The notes below the pieces were generated by a model. It saw only the letters and a list, made by a program, of their open reading frames with translations. It was not told where the DNA came from and did not search any database. Below, one piece after another: positions 1 through 7,805 of a stretch of DNA of 64,000 nucleotides (its first letter is position 1; each line of letters opens with the position of its first letter). Made by a program: the position numbers and the translations under genes. Source of the stretch: Sphingomonas natans (GTDB lineage: Bacteria > Pseudomonadota > Alphaproteobacteria > Sphingomonadales > Sphingomonadaceae); the NCBI RefSeq assembly GCF_030546695.1, contig NZ_JAUOTP010000004.1, forward strand, positions 124,001-188,000, written 5' to 3'.

Positions 1-663
1 TATATCCTGCGCGTGCTGGAAAGCCGCGGGCTGCTCCGGCCCGGCGTGCGCGCGCTCGGCTTCGGCGTCGGCTTCGATCCGCTGACGGCGGTACTCGCCG
101 CGCACGGCGTGGAGGTGACCGCGACCGATCTCGCGCCGGAGGCGGCGGCGGCCGGCGCCTGGATCAAGACCAGCCAGCATGCGCCGGACCTGCAGGCGCT
201 CAACGATCGCGGCATCTGCGATCCCGATCTCTTCGCCGCGAACGTCCGCCACGAACCGGTCGACATGCGCGCAATCCCCGGACATCTGCGCGATTACGAC
301 CTGGTCTTCTCGTCCTGCGCATTCGAGCATCTCGGTACGCTGAAGGCCGGCGAGGATTTCGTGATCGCGGCGCTCGATTGCCTGAAGCCAGGCGGGCTCG
401 CGGTGCACACGACCGAGCATAACCTGAACGATACGTGGCGGACGCGGCGGCGCGGCGCGACGGTGCTGTATCGGCGGCGCGACCTCCAGCGCATCTTCGA
501 TCGCGCGGCGGCGAAGGGCTTCGGCGCGACCGTGAACTGGAGCCGCGGCGCGGGTGCGGTAGACCGGCATGTGGACCTGCCGCCTTATAGTGACGATGGT
601 CATGTGAAGCTGCTGTTTCGGGGGTATGAGATGACGAGCTTCGGGCTGGTGCTGGGGAGATAG
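1..663 (+). CDS. SAM-dependent methyltransferase, 5' end outside window
   Basis: The frame is open from base 1, so the start lies upstream of the window. The visible 220 residues show a Rossmann-type SAM site (GFGVGFDP, then the acidic end of strand 2 at TATDLAP), a motif-IV-like stretch FSSCAFEHLG and a post-motif stretch KPGGLAVHTTEHN. The C-terminus has VDLPPY and ends in GLVLGR. The same ordered motifs occur in the gene at 16145-17242, so the two are paralogues. The substrate cannot be told; such genes often sit with glycan or surface-polymer genes, but no such neighbour is visible here. It converges on tdk, with a palindromic repeat between them. Confidence 0.8.
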   Translation, partial: YILRVLESRGLLRPGVRALGFGVGFDPLTAVLAAHGVEVTATDLAPEAAAAGAWIKTSQHAPDLQALNDRGICDPDLFAANVRHEPVDMRAIPGHLRDYDLVFSSCAFEHLGTLKAGEDFVIAALDCLKPGGLAVHTTEHNLNDTWRTRRRGATVLYRRRDLQRIFDRAAAKGFGATVNWSRGAGAVDRHVDLPPYSDDGHVKLLFRGYEMTSFGLVLGR

Positions 664-690
664 AGGCCCAGCCTCTCTACCGCGCCCCTT

Positions 691-812
691 ACCCCGCTCA
701 TCCTGAGAAGCCATTGAGCGAAGTCGAAATGGCGTCTCGAAGGACGCGTGCAACGTTGAGGGTCCTTCGAGACGGGCCTTCACGAAGCTCAGTCCCTCCT
801 CAGGAAGAGCGG
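691..812. repeat. Nested palindromic intergenic repeat, family A copy 1
   Basis: About 120 bases with outer arms of the type CCGCTCATCCTGAG and an inner perfect pair GTCTCGAAGGAC / GTCCTTCGAGAC. A second copy lies at 25338-25460 with the same internal wording. It sits between the convergent methyltransferase and tdk stops, where it could act as a bidirectional terminator or mRNA stabiliser. It is probably a REP/MITE-like element. Confidence 0.85.
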
Positions 813-836
813 AGGAGAGATCGCCCCCTCTACCCC

Positions 837-1415
837 CTAGCCCCGCATCGCCGCCATGAAATGCCGCCGGCACAGGGCCACATAGCGATCATTGCCGCCG
901 ATCTCGGTCTGGTCGCCCTCGCGCACCGGGCGGCCCTCCCCGTCCACCCGCAGGTTCATCGTCGCCTTGCGGCCGCATTCGCACACCGCCTTGATCTCGC
1001 TGAGCGTGTCGGCGAGCGCGAGCAGATAGCGGCTGCCTTCGAACAGCTCGCCCTGGAAATCGGTGCGCAGGCCATACGCCAGCACGGGAATGTCCAGTTC
1101 GTCGCACAGGCCGCACAGCGCCAGCACCTGATCGCGCGTCAGGAACTGCGCCTCATCGATCAGCACGCAGGCGAGCGGCCCCGCCCGGTGGCGCGCCTCG
1201 ATCGCCGCGCGCAGATCGGTGTCCGGCGCGAAGATGTCCGCCTCCGCCTCCAGCCCGATCCGCGAGGTGACGACGCCCGCGCGGTAGCGCGTGTCGATCG
1301 CGGCGGTCCACAGCATCGTCTGCATGCCGCGCTCGCGATAGTTGAAGCTCGCCTGCAGCAGGTTGGTCGATTTGCCCGCGTTCATCGACGAATAATAGAA
1401 ATAGAGCTTGGCCAT
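837..1415 (-). CDS. tdk: Thymidine kinase
   Basis: 192 residues, the normal size for type II bacterial thymidine kinase, which phosphorylates thymidine to dTMP in the salvage pathway. It begins MAKLYFYYSSMNAGKSTNLL, where the P-loop is SSMNAGKST. The Walker-B-like VLIDEAQFL holds the catalytic-base Glu. The lasso-region zinc site is seen as CGLCDEL and CECGRKA with a final CRRHF. The start codon lies 4 bases after the DUF885 stop, so the two are probably co-transcribed. Identification is from motifs and length. Confidence 0.95.
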   Translation of the reverse strand: MAKLYFYYSSMNAGKSTNLLQASFNYRERGMQTMLWTAAIDTRYRAGVVTSRIGLEAEADIFAPDTDLRAAIEARHRAGPLACVLIDEAQFLTRDQVLALCGLCDELDIPVLAYGLRTDFQGELFEGSRYLLALADTLSEIKAVCECGRKATMNLRVDGEGRPVREGDQTEIGGNDRYVALCRRHFMAAMRG

Positions 1416-1419
1416 GCGA

Positions 1420-3255
1420 TCAGCCGCGCGCCTTCGCGATATAGCCGTCGACGACGCGCTCGAGCAAAGTCAGCGGCGTATTGCCCGAGCCGACGACGAT
1501 ATCATCGAACGCGCGCAGATCGAACCGACTGCCCAGCCCCGCTTTCGCTTTCTCGCGCAGGCGGATGATCTCGTTGTGCCCCATCTTGTAGCCGCACGCC
1601 TGCGCCGGCATCGCGCAATAGCGATTGACCTCGCTGACGAGCTGCGCGCGCGACATGCCCGTATTGGCCTGGAACCAGTCAACCGCCTGCCCCGGCGTCC
1701 AGCGCTTAGCGTGGATGCCGGTATCGACGACGAGCCGGCAGGCGCGGAAGGCGATCGACTGGAGATAGCCCAGCTCGCCCAGCGGATCGCCCTCATAGAC
1801 GCCCAGTTCACTCGACAGCTGCTCGGCATAGAGCGCCCAGCCTTCGGAATAGGCGTTGAAGCTCAGATAGGTGCGGATCAGCGGCAGCCGGTTGGCATAT
1901 TCGCCCGCCCAGACATGACCGGGAATACCCTCGTGGAAACAGAGCGTCGGCAGCGAGAAGCGCGGCCAGATGCCTGTATCCTTCAGGTTGATATAATAAT
2001 TGCCCGGCTGGCTGCCGTCGATCGAGCCTGCCGCGGCATAGCCGTTAGGCGCGCCGTCCTGGATCGAGGGGGGTACGCGCTTGATCAGGAGATTGCCCTT
2101 CACGAGCGTGCCGAAGGCGCGCGGCAGGCGGGTACGCACGTCGGCGATGCGGCCGTTGAGGAAGGCGAGCAGTTCGGCACGGCCCTTGTCGTCATTGGCG
2201 AAGAGCTGGTCGGGGCGCTTGCCGAGCGCGGTCATCCGTTCGCCGACGCTGCCCTGCGTCAGCCCCTGCTTGCGCAGGATCACGTCCATCCGCGCCTGCA
2301 ATTCCTTGACCTGCGCCTGGCCGAGCGCGTGGATTTCATCGGGCGTGCGATCGTTCGTCGTCGCGAAGCGCAGCGCCCACGCATACCAGGCGGGGCCGTC
2401 CTTGAACTTCCAGACGCCGGCGTCGGACGTCGCCTTAGCGCGCGCGTCTCTCAGCACCGCGAGCTGGCCGTCGAGCGCGGGGGTCACGTGATCACGTACG
2501 ATCGCCGCCGCGCGGCCCGCATAATCGCTTGTCAGCCCAGCCTTGGCGGCTCGATCGGCGAGCGAGCGGACGAGGCCCTGCTGCGCGACCGGCACGGCGC
2601 GCGCGCCGGCAATCTGGCCGATCGTGATGTCGAGCAGAAAATCGGGCAGCATGATGCCCCGCGCCGTATCCGCGGCGATGCGCACATTCTCGGCGGCAAG
2701 TTCGCCGGCATAGGCGTCGAGACGGGCGAGATAGGCGTCCGCATCGGCGGCGGTCTCGACGACGTGACGGCTGTCGAGGAAATCGGGCTGGTCGACGAAC
2801 GCGCCGCACAGCTGCGAGGTGACATAAGGCGAATTGCGGAAGCTGTTCTGCCCGTTGAGCACGCCCATCTCGCCGAACGGGAAGCGCCAGCCCTGCACGG
2901 CGAGATCGAACGCGGTCTGCGCGACATCGACATCCAGCGCGGTCTTGGGCGAGAGCGCCGTGCGATCGACCGCCTTCAGCTCCGCCAGGCGGCGCGCGGC
3001 CCAGGCGGCACGGCTCTTCTCGGCGGCGATCGACTTGTCGGCCAGCTGCGACTTGAGCGCGGCACCCGCCCCCTTGTCGAGCCCGTAATAGCTCGCATTC
3101 TCCGGATAGAGCGCGAGCAGCTCCTGCGCGGTCTTCGCGAGCAACGCCTCCGCCGCCGCGTCGCCGCCCGGCGCCTGCGCCCAGGCGGACATCGCCATCA
3201 GCGCTGCGCCAGCGACGCCGGCGGCCAGAAGCTCGCGCCTCGTCAGATCGTGCAT
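1420..3255 (-). CDS. DUF885 family exported protein, probable metallopeptidase-like hydrolase
   Basis: 611 residues. The N-terminus carries a twin-arginine type signal (TRRELLAAGVAGAALMAM, then AWAQA), so periplasmic export is expected. The DUF885 hallmark HEGIPGH near residue 440 with the later SEGWALYAEQL resembles a zinc-peptidase HExxH-plus-Glu arrangement. Family members are thought to be carboxypeptidase-like, but few are characterised. The ATG is preceded by GGAGACCGAA, a good ribosome binding site. It is the first gene of a probable two-gene unit with tdk. This is one of five peptidase-type genes in the window. Confidence 0.92.
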   Translation of the reverse strand: MHDLTRRELLAAGVAGAALMAMSAWAQAPGGDAAAEALLAKTAQELLALYPENASYYGLDKGAGAALKSQLADKSIAAEKSRAAWAARRLAELKAVDRTALSPKTALDVDVAQTAFDLAVQGWRFPFGEMGVLNGQNSFRNSPYVTSQLCGAFVDQPDFLDSRHVVETAADADAYLARLDAYAGELAAENVRIAADTARGIMLPDFLLDITIGQIAGARAVPVAQQGLVRSLADRAAKAGLTSDYAGRAAAIVRDHVTPALDGQLAVLRDARAKATSDAGVWKFKDGPAWYAWALRFATTNDRTPDEIHALGQAQVKELQARMDVILRKQGLTQGSVGERMTALGKRPDQLFANDDKGRAELLAFLNGRIADVRTRLPRAFGTLVKGNLLIKRVPPSIQDGAPNGYAAAGSIDGSQPGNYYINLKDTGIWPRFSLPTLCFHEGIPGHVWAGEYANRLPLIRTYLSFNAYSEGWALYAEQLSSELGVYEGDPLGELGYLQSIAFRACRLVVDTGIHAKRWTPGQAVDWFQANTGMSRAQLVSEVNRYCAMPAQACGYKMGHNEIIRLREKAKAGLGSRFDLRAFDDIVVGSGNTPLTLLERVVDGYIAKARG

Positions 3256-3652
3256 TTCGGTCTCCCTTTGGCGCGAGGCTAGCGCGTCGGACGGCGGCTG
3301 ACGAGCGTCGAGCGCGGCTGGAGGCGGCGGTCACACGCCGCGGAAGTTGACAAAGTTGACACTACGTCACCCCCCATCCCGGGGTCTTCGGGGGCGATCG
3401 CCACGAAAAGTCGCGTCTCCCGGCCGGCGTGCGTCGCGGCGCGCGAGCGACCGAAGCGGTGGGATCGACGGGCAAGGGGGCATGGCGTCCGACTCCGAAA
3501 GGGGCAAGCGGACAGCCCAGATGTCACGGCAAATCCTACATTGCAAAGGGCTTTGCGGAGAAACGGTTGCGGACGTCTGTTCCTCCCCCGCTTCGCTGGA
3601 GAGGGACGAACTGCATTCCATCCTCCGCCAACACTGGCCTAAAGGCAGGGGG
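3256..3652. other. Gap between DUF885 and hrpB start
   Basis: About 400 bases that must hold the divergent promoters. I see no convincing gene. The hrpB frame is open upstream of the chosen start, but the encoded sequence is low-complexity Arg/Ser-rich and unlike helicase. A perfect tandem 9-mer lies at 3344-3361. No clear -10 box follows it. Confidence 0.6.
3344..3361 (+). repeat. Tandem 9-mer AAGTTGACA x2
   Basis: Two exact head-to-tail copies of AAGTTGACA, each containing a consensus -35 hexamer TTGACA. I see no TATAAT-like box 16-18 bases after either copy. It may be a regulator binding site or the end of a repeat rather than a promoter. Confidence 0.6.
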
Positions 3653-6178
3653 ATGGCCGATCTGCCGATCCTTTCCGTGCTGCCCGACCTGCTCGCCGCG
3701 CTCGACGCGCGCGCGAACGCCGTGCTCGTCGCCCCGCCCGGCGCAGGCAAGACCACCGCGGTCGCCCCGGCTCTGCTCGATCGTCCTTGGTGCACGGGCC
3801 GCGTGCTGCTGCTCGGCCCGCGCCGCCTCGCGGTGCGCGCGGCGGCGGAGCGGATCGCCGCCAATGCCGGCGAGGCGATCGGCGGGCGGATCGGCTATGC
3901 GACGCGGCTCGACAGCAAGCAGAGCGCGGCGACGCGCGTGCTGGCGATCACGCAGGGCATCTTCGTCCAGATGATCCAGAGCGATCCCGAGCTGCGCGGC
4001 ATATCGGCGGTGCTGTTCGACGAGGTGCATGAGCGCAGCCTCGACGGCGATTTCGGGCTCGCGCTGGCGCTGGACGCGCAGGAGGCGCTGCGGCCCGATC
4101 TGCGGATCGTGGCGATGTCGGCGACGCTCGACGGCGCGCGCTTCTCGCGGCTGCTGGGCGAGGCGCCGGTGATCGAGAGCGAGGGGCGCAGCTTTCCCAT
4201 CGAGCATGTCCATCTCGGCCGGGGCGGCGCGCGGATCGAGGACGATATGGCGAGTGCGATCCGCCGCGCTTTGGCCGAGCGCGAGGGTGGCATCCTCGCC
4301 TTCCTGCCCGGCGTCGCCGAAATCAGGCGGACCGCCGAGCGGCTGGAAGGACTGCCCGCCGACATCGCGCTGCATCTGCTGTCGGGTAGTGCCGAGCCTG
4401 CCGCGCAGCGCGCCGCGATCCAGCCGGAGAAGGACGGTCGCCGCAAGCTCGTCCTCTCCACCGCGATCGCCGAGACGAGCCTGACGATCGACGGAGTCCG
4501 CATCGTCGTCGATTCAGGGCTCGCCCGACGCCCGCGCTACGACCGATCCGCGGGGCTGACCCGGCTCGTCACCGAGCGGGTCAGCCGCGCGGCGGCAACG
4601 CAGCGCGCGGGCCGCGCCGGTCGGCAGGGGCCGGGCATCGTCTATCGCCTGTGGGAGCAGGCCGCGCTTGCCGGCTTCCCCGCGCACGATCCGCCCGAAA
4701 TGCTGGAGGCGGACCTGTCCGGGCTGCTGCTCGCCTGCGGATTGTGGGGGGTCAGCGATCCGGCGCGCCTCAAGTGGATCGATCCTCCGCCCGACGCCGC
4801 CGTCACCGAGGCGCGGGCGCGACTGGCGGGGTTCGGGCTGATCGATGCGGACGGACGGCCGACCGCGCATGGCAAGCAGGTCGCGGCGCTGCCGGTGGGC
4901 CCGCGCCTCGGGCATATGCTGGTGCGCGCCGGCGAGCAGGGCATGGCGCGGACCGCGGCCGAGGTCGCGGTGTTGCTGTCCGAACAGGGGCTGGGCGGGA
5001 GCGATCCCGATCTGGAGGTGCGCCTGCGCCGCTGGTGGAGCGAACGCGGACCGCGCGCCGATGGCGGGCGCAAGCTCGCCGAGCGGTGGGCACGTCTTGC
5101 CTCCCCTCCCTGCCCGCAGGGAGGGGATCGAGGGGTGGGTTCCTCTCGGCAGGGCGCATCACCCGCCTCCGGCCAACCCACCCCCAACCCCTCCCTTTCA
5201 GGGAGGGGGGAGGGAGACGTCGGCGCGTGCGTCGCGCTGGCTTTCCCCGATCGCATCGCGCGGCGGCGGGGTGGCGACGGGGCCGACTGGCTTTCGGCCG
5301 GCGGACGCGGGTTCCGGCTCGATACGGCCTCGTCGCTCGCGCGCGCCGAGTGGCTGGCGGTGGCCGAGACGCACGGCGCGGCGTCGGGCGCGCGGATCCT
5401 CTCCGCCGCGCCGATCGAACAGGCGGTGATCGAAGGACTGTTCGCCGAGCGGATCGTGACCAAGCGCGAGGTGCGGTTCGACAAATCGACGGGCGGGATC
5501 GTCGCGACGCGCGAGCGCAGGCTCGGCGCGGTGCGGCTGTCGGGCGGGGTCGATCCCGATCCCGATCGTGCAGAAATCGAAGCGGCGCTGATCGCAGCGG
5601 TGCGCGAATTCGGGGTCGCGCTGCTCCCCTGGGGCTCCGCCGCGAGCGCGCTGCGCCAGCGCGCCGCTTATGCCGGCGCGGCGGTGGACCTGTCCGATCA
5701 GGCGCTGCTCGCGCGGCTCGACGAATGGCTGCCGGCGCTCGTCGCGGGCCGCCGCAAGCCCGGCGACGTGGCGCCGTCGGACCTGCATCAGGCGCTAGAA
5801 AATCTGCTCGGCTGGGCGGGCAAGAGCGCGCTGGATGCCACTGCCCCCGGCCACTTCACCTCGCCGCTCGGGAACCGCCACGCGATCGATTACGCCGCCG
5901 AGGGCGGCCCGGCGGTGGAGCTGCGCGTGCAGGAAGTGTTCGGCCTCGCGCGCCATCCGATGATCGGCACCACCCCGCTGACGCTGCGTCTGACCTCGCC
6001 CGCCGGCCGGCCGATCCAGACGACGAAGGATCTGCCCGGCTTCTGGGCGGGCAGCTGGGCGGCGGTCGCCAAGGAAATGCGCGGCCGCTACCCCCGCCAC
6101 CCCTGGCCCGACGATCCCGCAGGCGCCGCGCCGACTTTGCGCACGAAGCGCGCCCAGGTTCGTGACGGCGGCTCTTGA
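3653..6178 (+). CDS. hrpB: ATP-dependent helicase HrpB
   Basis: 841 residues from the ATG at 3653, chosen because AAAGGCAGGGG precedes it and because homology-like sequence begins there (LPILSVLPDLLAALDA). DExH-box helicase motifs in order: Walker A PPGAGKTT, motif II FDEVHERS, motif III SATLDG, motif V STAIAETSLTIDGV, motif VI QRAGRAGRQG, then the HrpB-specific C-terminal region. Its role in bacteria is poorly defined RNA helicase activity. Oddity: about 38 residues near position 483-521, rich in Pro/Gly/Ser, are encoded by a palindromic repeat lying in frame (5101-5214). It is followed closely by the complex I subunit gene. Confidence 0.93.
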   Translation: MADLPILSVLPDLLAALDARANAVLVAPPGAGKTTAVAPALLDRPWCTGRVLLLGPRRLAVRAAAERIAANAGEAIGGRIGYATRLDSKQSAATRVLAITQGIFVQMIQSDPELRGISAVLFDEVHERSLDGDFGLALALDAQEALRPDLRIVAMSATLDGARFSRLLGEAPVIESEGRSFPIEHVHLGRGGARIEDDMASAIRRALAEREGGILAFLPGVAEIRRTAERLEGLPADIALHLLSGSAEPAAQRAAIQPEKDGRRKLVLSTAIAETSLTIDGVRIVVDSGLARRPRYDRSAGLTRLVTERVSRAAATQRAGRAGRQGPGIVYRLWEQAALAGFPAHDPPEMLEADLSGLLLACGLWGVSDPARLKWIDPPPDAAVTEARARLAGFGLIDADGRPTAHGKQVAALPVGPRLGHMLVRAGEQGMARTAAEVAVLLSEQGLGGSDPDLEVRLRRWWSERGPRADGGRKLAERWARLASPPCPQGGDRGVGSSRQGASPASGQPTPNPSLSGRGEGDVGACVALAFPDRIARRRGGDGADWLSAGGRGFRLDTASSLARAEWLAVAETHGAASGARILSAAPIEQAVIEGLFAERIVTKREVRFDKSTGGIVATRERRLGAVRLSGGVDPDPDRAEIEAALIAAVREFGVALLPWGSAASALRQRAAYAGAAVDLSDQALLARLDEWLPALVAGRRKPGDVAPSDLHQALENLLGWAGKSALDATAPGHFTSPLGNRHAIDYAAEGGPAVELRVQEVFGLARHPMIGTTPLTLRLTSPAGRPIQTTKDLPGFWAGSWAAVAKEMRGRYPRHPWPDDPAGAAPTLRTKRAQVRDGGS
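5101..5214. repeat. GGGAGGGG-type palindromic element inside hrpB (family D)
   Basis: About 114 bases bounded by hairpins CCCTCCCTGCCCGCAGGGAGG and CCCTCCCTTTCAGGGAGG, with an internal GGGGTGGGTT / AACCCACCCC pair. The same wording is found in intergenic DNA at 27140-27250. Here it lies inside hrpB without a stop codon and without breaking the frame. Exact ends are uncertain by a few bases. Confidence 0.85.
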
Positions 6179-6209
6179 CGCGGCCACGCGCCGCGATAGG
6201 GCGTCGGAC

Positions 6210-6509
6210 ATGGTCGAAGCCCGCATCCACCCGCGCGTAAAGAGCAGCATGCAGTCCGGTCGTGCCAATGAGGGCGCCTGGATCCTCGAATATGAGCCGG
6301 CCGAGGCGAAGAGCCCCGATCCGCTCACGGGCTGGGCGGGATCGGGCGATACGCGCGATCAGATACGGCTCGGCTTCCCGACGCTCGATGCGGCCAAGGC
6401 CTATGCGACGCGCAACGGACTCGCCTTCCACGTCAGCGGCGTGGCGAGCGGGCGGACGCTGAAGCTCCAGACCTATGCCGACAATTTCAAGGGCCCGGAC
6501 ATCGCCTGA
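6210..6509 (+). CDS. ETC complex I subunit, NDUFS4-like
   Basis: 99 residues from the ATG at 6210; an earlier ATG at 6162 would overlap hrpB and add a non-homologous leader. The start ARIHPRVKSSMQSG, the middle WILEYEPAEAK and the C-terminal region with GFPTLDAAKAYA and TYADNFKGP match the ETC complex I conserved-region family (NDUFS4, 18-kDa subunit). Alphaproteobacteria carry this accessory subunit as a stand-alone gene. It would bind the peripheral arm of NADH dehydrogenase I, whose nuo operon is not in the window. Confidence 0.9.
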   Translation: MVEARIHPRVKSSMQSGRANEGAWILEYEPAEAKSPDPLTGWAGSGDTRDQIRLGFPTLDAAKAYATRNGLAFHVSGVASGRTLKLQTYADNFKGPDIA

Positions 6510-6546
6510 GGCCTGACGCGGCGCCCATCGAGAGGAGCGGCCGCGC

Positions 6547-7416
6547 ATGAAGCTGGCGATCCTGACGAGCTTCCTCCACGCCCGCAGCTTCATCTCGTCG
6601 GGATCGATCTCGGCTTTTGCGCCGACCGGCCTGCTCGCCGTGCGCGATCCGCGGCCCGATCGCCCGCGCGGCGGTTCGATCAGCGCCTTCGCCTATCGCA
6701 TGCTGTTCGGCGCGATCGGCTGGCCGTGGCTGCTGCGCAGCCTGCACGGCGGCAGCCGCGCCGCTCGCGAACGGCTCGCTGCACGGCTCGGCTGGCCGCT
6801 GGATGCGCTGCCGCGGATGGGCAGCTGGAAGGCCGATGCGGGCTTCCTTCACCGGATCGTCGATGCGGTCGAGACGCTGCGGCCGGCAACCGTCGTCGAG
6901 CTCGGCGCGGGCGCCTCGACGCTCGTCTGCGCCCGCGCGCTGGCTTTGCACGGCGGCGGCCGGCTGATCAGCTACGATCAGCATGCGCCCTTCGTCGCGG
7001 CGGTGCGGACGTGGCTGTGCGAACGCGGATTGGCGGCGGACGTGCGGCACGCGCCGCTGACGCGCACCATCCCCGGATGGCCGGGCGACTGGTACGAGGC
7101 GGACGGCCTGCCGGAGACGATCGACCTGCTGCTGATCGACGGACCGCCCTGGGCGATCCACCCCTTCGTGCGCGGCGGTGCGGAGAGCCTGTTCGATCGG
7201 ATCGCGCCGGGCGGGCGCATCCTGCTCGACGATGCGGCGCGGCCGGGCGAACGGATCGTCGCGCGGCGCTGGCGCCGGGCCTGGCCCGACATGCGCTTCC
7301 GCCTCGCCGGCGGCGGCAGCAAGGGCACGCTGATCGGCGAAAAGCCCGCAATAGCGCGCCCGGATCCGCCGCCTGAAACGGCCGGAGCGGAACTGATCGG
7401 CGTCACCGGGGATTGA
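6547..7416 (+). CDS. Class I SAM-dependent methyltransferase-like protein
   Basis: 289 residues. The SAM site is VVELGAGASTLVCARAL near residue 118, with LISYDQH as the following acidic strand. LLLIDGPPW and APGGRILLDDA complete a Rossmann methyltransferase fold. The N-terminal 45 residues look unlike the fold and contain GSISAFA twice, so a later start is possible, but GAGAGGAGCGG precedes this ATG. It lies 37 bases after the complex I subunit gene. The LLIDGPP form is common in small-molecule and protein methyltransferases; the substrate is unknown. Confidence 0.75.
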   Translation: MKLAILTSFLHARSFISSGSISAFAPTGLLAVRDPRPDRPRGGSISAFAYRMLFGAIGWPWLLRSLHGGSRAARERLAARLGWPLDALPRMGSWKADAGFLHRIVDAVETLRPATVVELGAGASTLVCARALALHGGGRLISYDQHAPFVAAVRTWLCERGLAADVRHAPLTRTIPGWPGDWYEADGLPETIDLLLIDGPPWAIHPFVRGGAESLFDRIAPGGRILLDDAARPGERIVARRWRRAWPDMRFRLAGGGSKGTLIGEKPAIARPDPPPETAGAELIGVTGD

Positions 7417-7442
7417 GCCGCCACATCAGTGGAGAGTTCATC

Positions 7443-7682
7443 ATGGCCGATACCGAAACCACGCGCACCCCAGCCGGCGGCACGACCATCATCGAGAAGA
7501 AGGGCAGCGGCGGCACGATCCTGATCGCGATCGTCCTGCTGCTCGCCGTCGTCATCGGCGGTTTCTACCTATTCTCGCGCGCAGGCTCGCAGAATGCCCG
7601 CGACAATGCGGTCACCGGCGCGGCGACCAGCGTGAGCTCGGCCGCCGACAAGGTCGGCAGCGCGGCGACCGACAGCAAGTAA
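7443..7682 (+). CDS. Small single-span membrane protein, unknown function
   Basis: 79 residues, ATG at 7443 after GTGGAGAG. A polar N-terminus (TETTRTPAGG) is followed by one strong hydrophobic segment at about residues 25-46 (TILIAIVLLLAVVIGGFYLF) and a short Ala/Ser-rich tail. I recognise no catalytic motif. A strong terminator follows immediately, so it is the last gene of its unit. Confidence 0.7.
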   Translation: MADTETTRTPAGGTTIIEKKGSGGTILIAIVLLLAVVIGGFYLFSRAGSQNARDNAVTGAATSVSSAADKVGSAATDSK

Positions 7683-7702
7683 CCGACCGCACGCTACTAC
7701 GG

Positions 7703-7730
7703 ACGGGCGTCGCGATGCGGCGCCCGTTTT
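7703..7730 (+). terminator. Rho-independent terminator
   Basis: An 11-pair stem, ACGGGCGTCGC / GCGGCGCCCGT with one T-G wobble, closes a three-base GAT loop and runs directly into TTTT. It lies 20 bases after the small membrane protein stop. Confidence 0.85.
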
Positions 7731-7805
7731 CGTGTGTGCGGGGCGCTTGCCGGGCGAGGCCGCCGATCGTATTAGGCGAGCAACACACTTTCTCCGGAGA
7801 GCCTC

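Noticed and set aside
5101..5214. hrpB as a pseudogene broken by the repeat
   Set aside because: The frame stays open through the repeat and all helicase motifs before and after are intact.
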